Origin: DATEJJ01 sp039649115
GTDB lineage: Bacteria > Actinomycetota > Actinomycetes > Mycobacteriales > Micromonosporaceae
Assembly (NCBI GenBank): GCA_039649115.1
Contig: JBBWZQ010000066.1
Location: forward strand, 1-11,070
DNA length: 11,070 bases
Direction of reading: 5' to 3'
Below the pieces are notes generated by a model. The model made no database searches and was not told the origin of the DNA. It was given only the letters and a program-made list of their open reading frames with translations. Positions within the stretch are counted from its first letter, which is position 1; every line of letters starts with the position of its first letter. Positions 7,030-11,070 of this stretch are shown here, one piece after another. The position numbers and the translations under genes are program-made.

Positions 7030-7045
7030 GCCCGACCGGTCGGGC
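7030..7045. repeat. Perfect 16-bp palindrome GCCCGACCGGTCGGGC
   Basis: A self-complementary 16-mer lies about 96 bp upstream of the response regulator gene. It could be an operator or a 6-bp stem with a CCGG loop. Its function is unknown. Confidence 0.45.
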
Positions 7046-7074
7046 CCCAACAGGAAACCGGCGGCGGCCACCGG

Positions 7075-7109
7075 CGCTGAAGAACCCGTAAAGGGCACGA
7101 TCTTCAGCG
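7075..7109 (+). terminator. 9-bp perfect inverted repeat followed by TTTCTTC: terminator-like hairpin or operator
   Basis: CGCTGAAGA (7075-7083) pairs perfectly with TCTTCAGCG (7101-7109). Inside the 17-nt loop CCC and GGG can extend the hairpin around GTAAA. The T-rich TTTCTTC follows at once, so it could end transcription arriving from the SnoaL-like gene. The right arm is also the first half-site of the response-regulator direct repeat, so it may instead be an extended operator. Confidence 0.4.
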
Positions 7110-7120
7110 TTTCTTCAAGC
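7101..7120 (+). promoter_or_regulatory. OmpR-type direct-repeat box upstream of the response regulator
   Basis: TCTTCA at 7101-7106 is repeated at 7112-7117, an exact 11-bp period as expected for tandem binding of an OmpR/PhoB-type regulator. TTCTTCAAGC (7111-7120) recurs identically in front of the membrane protein gene at 9199-9208. CAGGAT at 7130-7135 is a fair -10 element, placing the transcript start at or near the ATG at 7142. Confidence 0.6.
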
Positions 7121-7141
7121 CGGTGCTGCCAGGATGAATGG

Positions 7142-7813
7142 ATGCGGGTCCTGGTGGTCGAGGACGACGAACTGCTCGCCGAATCCCTGTTGCGGGGCCT
7201 GACCGCGCAGGGGTACGCGGTCGAGGTGGCCCGGGACGGGATCGACGGGCTGCATTTGGCGACCGAGTTCCGCTACGACGTCATGATCCTCGACATTCTG
7301 TTGCCCGGCCTCAACGGATACCAGGTGTGCGCGCGGCTGCGCGGTGCCGGGGTCGCCGTACCGATCCTCATGCTGACGGCGAAGGACGGTGAGTGGGACC
7401 AGGCCGAAGGGCTCGACGGTGGCGCCGATGACTACCTGGTCAAACCATTCCACTACGCCGTGCTGCTGGCCCGGATCCGGGCGCTGCTGCGCCGCGGGCC
7501 CAGCCGTACCCGGCCGGTGCTGCGCCACGGCGACCTGCGCCTGGACCCGGCGGCGCACCGGTGTTGGCGGGCCGGCCGGGACATCGAGCTGACGCCCCGG
7601 GAGTTCGCGATCCTGCGTTACCTGCTCAGCCGTGGCGGAGAGGTGGTCACCAAGCAGGACATCCTCGACCACGTATGGGGTGACTACGACCTCGACCACC
7701 GTAACGTGGTGGAGGTGCACGTCAGTTCGCTGCGCCGCAAGATCGCACAGCCGGGTACCGGATCGCCGATCGAGACCGTCCGGGGTGTGGGCTACCAGCT
7801 GACCGCCCGGTGA
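7142..7813 (+). CDS. OmpR-family two-component response regulator
   Basis: This 223-residue protein starts at ATG 7142; AGGA lies 7 nt upstream, though the promoter layout also allows leaderless translation. The receiver domain (1-115) has the acidic pair D8/D9, phospho-acceptor D51 (MILDILLPG), T79 and K101 (LVKPFHY). The winged-helix DNA-binding domain (about 128-221) has ELTPREFAILRYLL, VVTKQDILDHVWG, the recognition helix VVEVHVSSLRRKI and the wing ETVRGVGYQL. The aromatic switch position after KPF is H-Y instead of the common A-F. It overlaps the downstream kinase gene (GTGA), so the pair is coupled. Phosphorylated regulator dimers of this family bind tandem repeats with 11-bp spacing, and such repeats lie before this gene and before the membrane protein gene downstream. 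The signal is unknown. Confidence 0.95.
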   Translation: MRVLVVEDDELLAESLLRGLTAQGYAVEVARDGIDGLHLATEFRYDVMILDILLPGLNGYQVCARLRGAGVAVPILMLTAKDGEWDQAEGLDGGADDYLVKPFHYAVLLARIRALLRRGPSRTRPVLRHGDLRLDPAAHRCWRAGRDIELTPREFAILRYLLSRGGEVVTKQDILDHVWGDYDLDHRNVVEVHVSSLRRKIAQPGTGSPIETVRGVGYQLTAR

Positions 7814-9180
7814 GCCGGCCGCACCGCGGATGGCGGCCCAGCCTGCGGCTGCGGCTGACCGTCGCCGGTACCGTCCTTGCCGCCGGCGCGTTCGCGGTCG
7901 GCGGCCTGGTGCTGCTGTCCATCTACCGGCAGAGCCTGATCAGCGACGAGGAACGGCCGCTGCTCGCCACGGCGAACCAGACCCTGGCCGGCGCCGGCCG
8001 GCCGGATCTTCCGGTACCGATTCCGATGCCGGTCGCCCAGGGCGTACCGCGCCTGCAGGTGCTCGACAGCGCGGACCATGTCATCACCGCAGACGCGGCG
8101 TCCCTGCGGCAGCAACCGATGCTGACCGTGCCGCCGGGTGCCACCAGGCGGGCGGTGGTAGTCACCGATCCGGTATACCTGCCAGCAGGCCAGGTGTACG
8201 TCCTGGCCGTCGCCGGCACGACGCCGGCCGGGCGGCGGACCGTGGTGATCGCCGGTTCCCTCGACCCGGCGATCGCCAGGGCAAACCAGGCGGCCCTGCT
8301 CGCCGGGTACGCCGGGGCGGGTTCGCTCGCCGTGGTCGCCGCCCTGGCCTGGCTGCTTACCGGCCGCGCGTTACGCCCGGTCGAGCAGATGCGCGGTCAG
8401 GTGACCGCGATCACCGCGTCCGGGGACCTCACCCGCCGGGTTCGGCAACCGTCGCGAGACGACGAGATCGGCCGCCTTGCCCGTACCCTCAACGAGATGC
8501 TGCGCGTCCTCGACGCGGCCGACCGGCAGCAGCGCCAGTTCATCGCGGATGCCGCCCACGAACTACGCACCCCGCTCGCCGGCATCACCGCGTTTCTGGA
8601 AGTGGCCGCGAGCCATCCCGCGACGGTCGACCGGGACGCCCTGATCCGGCGGCTGCTCGTCGCGCACCACCGCTTCGGCGACCTGGTCAACGACCTGCTG
8701 ACGCTCGCCAGCCTCGACGCCGCAGCGCCGACCCGATACCGGCCTGTCGACCTGGCCGCGGTGGTCCGCGACTGTACCGCGCACCTCGCCGCCACGATGG
8801 TGCGGCTCACCACGACCGCAGCCGGCGCGGCGATCGTCCTGGGCAACCCGACACAGCTCAGCCGCGTGGTCACCAACCTCGTGGACAACGCGGTACGCCA
8901 CGCCACCCAGTGCGTCGCCGTCACCGTGTCGACGTCGGCTACCGAAGCCGTCATCACGGTCACCGACGACGGCGCGGGCATACCCGCCGGCCGGCATGAG
9001 GATATCTGGCGCCGGTTCGTCCGGCTGGACGACGACCGCGGCCGGCCCCACGGCGGTACCGGCCTCGGGTTGGCCCTGGTCAAGGAGATCGTGACGGCGC
9101 ACGGCGGCCGCGCGACGGTACGCAACGCCGGGCCGGGAGCCGTGTTCACCGTCACCCTCCCGCTCGCACCGGCCGGATAA
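7810..9180 (+). CDS. Sensor histidine kinase, membrane-bound, HAMP type
   Basis: This 456-residue protein starts at GTG 7810, overlapping the regulator stop. Its order is: a basic N-terminus; TM1 about 14-38 (LTVAGTVLAAGAFAVGGLVLL); an extracytoplasmic sensor region about 39-160 without a recognised fold; TM2 about 162-184; HAMP about 185-238 (RALRPVEQM, DLTRRV, DEIGRLARTLNEM); a dimerisation helix with H250 in FIADAAHELRTPL; and an ATPase domain with N356LVDN360, D387DGAGIP and G415GTGLGLAL423. All catalytic boxes are intact. It should autophosphorylate at H250 and pass phosphate to D51 of the coupled regulator. Topology and length are standard for actinobacterial trans-membrane kinases. The sensor loop is rich in Pro/Val with no cysteine and gives no ligand hint. 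Confidence 0.95.
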   Translation: MSRPHRGWRPSLRLRLTVAGTVLAAGAFAVGGLVLLSIYRQSLISDEERPLLATANQTLAGAGRPDLPVPIPMPVAQGVPRLQVLDSADHVITADAASLRQQPMLTVPPGATRRAVVVTDPVYLPAGQVYVLAVAGTTPAGRRTVVIAGSLDPAIARANQAALLAGYAGAGSLAVVAALAWLLTGRALRPVEQMRGQVTAITASGDLTRRVRQPSRDDEIGRLARTLNEMLRVLDAADRQQRQFIADAAHELRTPLAGITAFLEVAASHPATVDRDALIRRLLVAHHRFGDLVNDLLTLASLDAAAPTRYRPVDLAAVVRDCTAHLAATMVRLTTTAAGAAIVLGNPTQLSRVVTNLVDNAVRHATQCVAVTVSTSATEAVITVTDDGAGIPAGRHEDIWRRFVRLDDDRGRPHGGTGLGLALVKEIVTAHGGRATVRNAGPGAVFTVTLPLAPAG

Positions 9181-9189
9181 CCCACCGCC

Positions 9190-9208
9190 CTTTACGACTT
9201 CTTCAAGC
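9190..9208 (+). promoter_or_regulatory. Second OmpR-type direct-repeat box, upstream of the membrane protein gene
   Basis: CTTTA (9190-9194) and CTTCA (9201-9205) repeat with an 11-bp period. The 10-mer TTCTTCAAGC at 9199-9208 is identical to that at 7111-7120. CACCAT at 9218-9223 sits 19 bp after its start and the ATG 31 bp after it, exactly as at the regulator gene. No Shine-Dalgarno sequence precedes the ATG at 9230, so a leaderless transcript is likely. Confidence 0.6.
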
Positions 9209-9229
9209 TGCAACGTCCACCATCACCGC

Positions 9230-9772
9230 ATGACTCAGCTACCGCCTCCGCCGCGGCAGGCGCACCGCGACGCGCAGCTCCCCGAGCAAGGCGCCGCACG
9301 CCACGCGCGCCAGCGGCTTCTGCCCGGACTGGTCGCCGGCGCCGCTTTCCTCGCCGTCGCCATCGTCGCCGGGGCGGCCAACACCACGCCGTGGGCCATG
9401 CCGGACGCCATCGCCGCGGTGCTCGGCGTCGGCACCACCGGATACCGCTTCGCGGCCATACCAGTGCTGGTCGGTATCGCCGCGCACCTGACCGTGTCGA
9501 CGGCGCTGGGCGTCCTGTACCTCGCGATCGCCCGCCGGCTGCGGCTACGCAGCGGTTGGGTGGTGTTCGGCGCGTGGGTCTTCGCCGGCGCGGAAACACC
9601 AATTTCCCTGTGGGGAATCCTGCACACCGTGCTCACGCCGCACACCTTCCACTACTTCCTCGACGCCGTACCGTTCTGGGCGTCCTTCCTGGGACACAAC
9701 GTGTACGGCCTGGTACTCGGCCTGCTGACCAGGCGCGGCACCCCGGTCGAGCCCACGCCGCGCGCCCAGTAA
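9230..9772 (+). CDS. Small polytopic membrane protein, probable target of the adjacent two-component system
   Basis: This 180-residue protein has a Pro/Gln/Arg-rich cytosolic start (1-29) and about four membrane segments: 30-50 (LLPGLVAGAAFLAVAIVAGA), 74-101, 108-130 and 143-166. Histidines lie inside or at the ends of segments (H86 in IAAHLTVSTALG, H156 in FLGHNVYGLVLGLL). The second half repeats the hydrophobic G-x-x-x-G/L pattern of uncharacterised actinobacterial membrane proteins of 150-200 residues. I do not recognise a named family with confidence. The gene starts 49 bp after the kinase stop and has its own upstream box matching that of the regulator gene, which argues that it is an output of the system. 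It might be an accessory sensor subunit or a membrane-stress protein; neither is shown. It is unlikely to be secreted. Confidence 0.75.
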   Translation: MTQLPPPPRQAHRDAQLPEQGAARHARQRLLPGLVAGAAFLAVAIVAGAANTTPWAMPDAIAAVLGVGTTGYRFAAIPVLVGIAAHLTVSTALGVLYLAIARRLRLRSGWVVFGAWVFAGAETPISLWGILHTVLTPHTFHYFLDAVPFWASFLGHNVYGLVLGLLTRRGTPVEPTPRAQ

Positions 9773-9785
9773 ACCATCGACGAGC

Positions 9786-9803
9786 GTTGCGGCGCGCCGC
9801 AGC
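9786..9803 (+). terminator. GC-rich hairpin after the membrane protein gene
   Basis: The 14-bp palindrome TGCGGCGCGCCGCA (9788-9801), extended by a wobble and a G-C pair, lies 13 bp past the stop codon. It has no T tract. GC-only hairpins of this kind often sit at actinobacterial gene ends, but activity cannot be judged from sequence. Confidence 0.35.
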
Positions 9804-9934
9804 CGCACCCGAAGCAGACCCGAGGTGGCGGCCGCGCGCTGCTCGTCCAGTCGGTCTACGAGATCTGCCGCTGCCCGTGTGACCGTGTTCGGTGCGGGCC
9901 CGCGGCCACGGTACTTGCTTGACTTCACGTGCGC

Positions 9935-9948
9935 TCGAAGTTGTTCGA
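9935..9948. promoter_or_regulatory. Inverted repeat TCGAA-N4-TTCGA before the VOC gene
   Basis: The perfect 5-bp arms lie 17 bp before the ATG at 9966, next to a TTGACT (9919-9924) that could be a -35. It resembles but does not match the mycobacterial SOS box, which has a 6-base gap between TCGAA and TTCGA. It is a candidate operator for an unknown repressor. Confidence 0.35.
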
Positions 9949-9954
9949 TGGTGT

Positions 9955-9960
9955 AGGAGG
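9955..9960 (+). promoter_or_regulatory. Strong ribosome binding site of the VOC gene
   Basis: AGGAGG lies 5 nt before ATG 9966, choosing this start over the in-frame GTG at 9960 that overlaps it. Confidence 0.75.
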
Positions 9961-9965
9961 TGGTC

Positions 9966-10367
9966 ATGGACATCGTGGGCTTGGGGTGGCTCGGCACCCG
10001 CACTCGGCATGCAGACGCGCTTGTCGACTTCTACTCGCGCGTGCTCGGCCTACAGCCGACGCACAAGGAACCGGGATTCTGGGTGTTCACGTTGCCCGAC
10101 GGCAACAACGTCGAGGTCTTCGACGTGGATTACGGCGGCAAGGAACACTTTGATACCGGGCCGGTCGCCGGCTTCGCCGTGCGGGACCTCGCTGCCGCGG
10201 TGGCAGAACTGCGACTGGCCGGCGTTGAGCTTCTCGGCGACGCGGGACCGACCTGGCAGCACCTCCGCGGCCCAGACGGAAACGTGTACGAACTCGTGGC
10301 GGCCAAGGAAACGCCGGAACCGGATTCCGTGGCGCCCCAGGGTGATCTCGCGGGGGAGAAGGGGTAG
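9966..10367 (+). CDS. VOC/glyoxalase-fold protein lacking the usual His ligands
   Basis: This 133-residue, single-domain vicinal-oxygen-chelate fold has two beta-alpha-beta-beta-beta modules. The first is GWLGTRTRHADALVDFYSRVLGL, ending in DGNNVEVFDVD with E50. The second is AGFAVRDLAAAVAELRLAGVELL, ending in LRGPDGNVYELV with E109. The glutamates at the metal positions are kept, but where glyoxalase I, dioxygenases and fosfomycin-resistance enzymes have His, this protein shows W8 and V67. A metal-dependent reaction is therefore doubtful. Relatives with such losses include binding or resistance proteins of the bleomycin type. The last 18 residues (TPEPDSVAPQGDLAGEKG) are a flexible tail. It is cytoplasmic. 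The gene stands alone on + after a hairpin and converges with the acetyltransferase gene. Confidence 0.85.
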   Translation: MDIVGLGWLGTRTRHADALVDFYSRVLGLQPTHKEPGFWVFTLPDGNNVEVFDVDYGGKEHFDTGPVAGFAVRDLAAAVAELRLAGVELLGDAGPTWQHLRGPDGNVYELVAAKETPEPDSVAPQGDLAGEKG

Positions 10368-10371
10368 GCTC

Positions 10372-10395
10372 GGTCCCTTCGTGTTGAGGGTTACC
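10372..10395. terminator. Weak hairpin between convergent VOC and GNAT genes
   Basis: GGTCCCT (10373-10378 with flank) can pair with AGGGTTACC (10387-10395), leaving a two-base bulge and an 8-nt loop. It starts 5 bp after the VOC stop and could serve both convergent genes. It lacks a T tract. Confidence 0.25.
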
Positions 10396-10436
10396 TCGGT
10401 CTGCCATGGCGGGCGCCTTGCAGACAACGTCTTTGA

Positions 10437-10946
10437 TCAACAGCTGGCGAAAAGCCGCTGCATCCACAGCGAGCTGATGTACTGACCGTTCTTGACCGCG
10501 TACTCGCGGAAAGTGCCGACCTCCGTAAAGCCGAACCTTCGATGCAGCGCCACCGACGCATCGTTGGGTATGGCTATGCCCGCGAGCGCGACGTGAACCG
10601 GCTCGCCGGCAAGACAGTCGAACAGCGTCTGATACAGCAAGCTACCCACACCCTGACCTCGACAACTGGCATCCAGCGCGACGCTCATCTCGACCGTCTC
10701 CCGGAAGGCTTCGTGGTCGCGGTAGCGCTGGCTACCGGCGTAGCCCACCACCAGGTCGCCGCGTCGAGCAACAAGCAGCCGGTACGGCCCGGTCGAGGAG
10801 AACTGCGCAAACCAGTCACGCCGCTCTGCCACGCTGGCCGGCCGGGTGGCGAACGAGGCCATCGAGTTCGCTACCGTGTAGTTGAGGATCTCCACGATAC
10901 CCGGGAGGTCATCCTCGGTCGCAGGCCCGATCATGACAGGGTTCAT
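10437..10946 (-). CDS. GNAT acetyltransferase, phosphinothricin N-acetyltransferase-like
   Basis: From the ATG at 10946 this is a 169-residue protein; a GTG at 10982 and an ATG at 10934 are also possible, and none has a clear ribosome site. The 10934 start would put IGPATEDDLPGIVEI at the very N-terminus, as is common in the family. Motifs match the Bar/Pat/MnaT group: EILNYTVANSMASFATRP, then RDWFAQF, then RLLVARRGDLVVGYA, the acetyl-CoA loop CRGQGVGSLLY, and near the end IPNDASVALHRRFGFTEVG with SLWMQRL. Such enzymes acetylate the amino group of phosphinothricin, methionine sulfone/sulfoximine or other amino acids in the cytoplasm. Substrate choice cannot be read from sequence. It converges with the VOC gene, with 69 bp between stops. 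Confidence 0.88.
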   Translation of the reverse strand: MNPVMIGPATEDDLPGIVEILNYTVANSMASFATRPASVAERRDWFAQFSSTGPYRLLVARRGDLVVGYAGSQRYRDHEAFRETVEMSVALDASCRGQGVGSLLYQTLFDCLAGEPVHVALAGIAIPNDASVALHRRFGFTEVGTFREYAVKNGQYISSLWMQRLFASC

Positions 10947-10982
10947 GTCGGCGGTCACGTTCGCATCAGTGCGCTGGCTCAC

Positions 10983-11070
10983 CTCGATACGGTATCCCAG
11001 CCACCCGGCACAGTCTGACCACCACGTGGCCAGTCGCGCTGCGCCAGCGGGTGACCACCGCTCACCACGC
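10983..11070 (-). other. Window edge upstream of the GNAT gene
   Basis: These 88 bp upstream of the longest GNAT frame are open in at least two minus-strand frames. One runs into the GNAT frame (reading AARLATWWSDCAGWLGYRIEV) and one ends at a TGA overlapping the GTG at 10982 (ending GGWDTVSR). Either could be the end of a neighbouring gene. I recognise neither. Confidence 0.25.

Larger units (their letters stand above)
6782..7100. other. Non-coding stretch with dyads before the two-component operon
   Basis: About 320 bp without a gene I can support. Short open frames occur on both strands (a 40-codon frame from 6778, and minus-strand frames reading GDTVVVVGSNDAKD and GVVVDRGKGEIRHAATVAAG) but none has a ribosome site or family match. 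They may be remains of an older gene. The stretch contains two perfect dyads at 6967-6985 and 7030-7045 and the left arm of a third at 7075-7083, listed separately. Confidence 0.5.

Noticed and set aside
9935..9948. SOS (LexA) box before the VOC gene
   Set aside because: The actinobacterial LexA site TCGAAC-N4-GTTCGA has a 6-base gap between TCGAA and TTCGA; here the gap is 4.
1..11070. CRISPR array, phage, toxin-antitoxin or biosynthetic cluster core genes
   Set aside because: No spaced repeats, integrase, phage structural gene, toxin pair or synthase domain is seen; the only mobile trace is the transposase scar.

Overview
The window is a GC-rich stretch (most codons end in G or C) with short ATGA/GTGA overlaps, GTG starts and candidate leaderless promoters. 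This fits an actinomycete of the Micromonospora/Actinoplanes/Pseudonocardia kind. That assignment rests on composition and protein style only. The region looks like accessory metabolism and regulation; I see no rRNA, tRNA, CRISPR array or intact mobile element.

Left part (1-4178, + strand): the last 56 codons of a HyuA / acetone-carboxylase beta-like subunit overlap (ATGA) a 751-residue HyuB / acetone-carboxylase alpha-like subunit. The latter carries, fused at its C-terminus, a domain aligning with the separate gamma subunit (AcxC) of acetone carboxylase but lacking most of its zinc cysteines. A secreted PQQ-type beta-propeller protein resembling polyvinyl/secondary alcohol dehydrogenases follows after 155 bp. 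Together these could form an outside-in route, secondary alcohol to ketone to ATP-dependent carboxylation; that link is inference.

Middle (4396-6781): an SDR oxidoreductase and a LysR-type regulator lie on the minus strand. They are separated by a decayed fragment that reads like an IS6-family transposase on the plus strand. The LysR gene is divergent from a SnoaL/NTF2-like gene, and an imperfect 23-bp palindrome sits in the 89-bp gap between them. This looks like a small LysR-controlled unit.

Right part (6782-9772, + strand): a 360-bp non-coding stretch holds three strong dyads and leads into an OmpR-type response regulator overlapping (GTGA) its sensor kinase, followed by a small polytopic membrane protein. 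The regulator gene and the membrane protein gene share the same upstream architecture. Each has a CTTCA-type direct repeat with an 11-bp period containing an identical 10-mer, a CAxxAT element 19 bp after the start of that 10-mer, and the ATG 31 bp after it. This suggests autoregulation and a dedicated target gene, both read from near-leaderless mRNAs.

End (9773-11070): a VOC/glyoxalase-fold protein (+) without the usual His ligands converges with a phosphinothricin-acetyltransferase-like GNAT enzyme (-).
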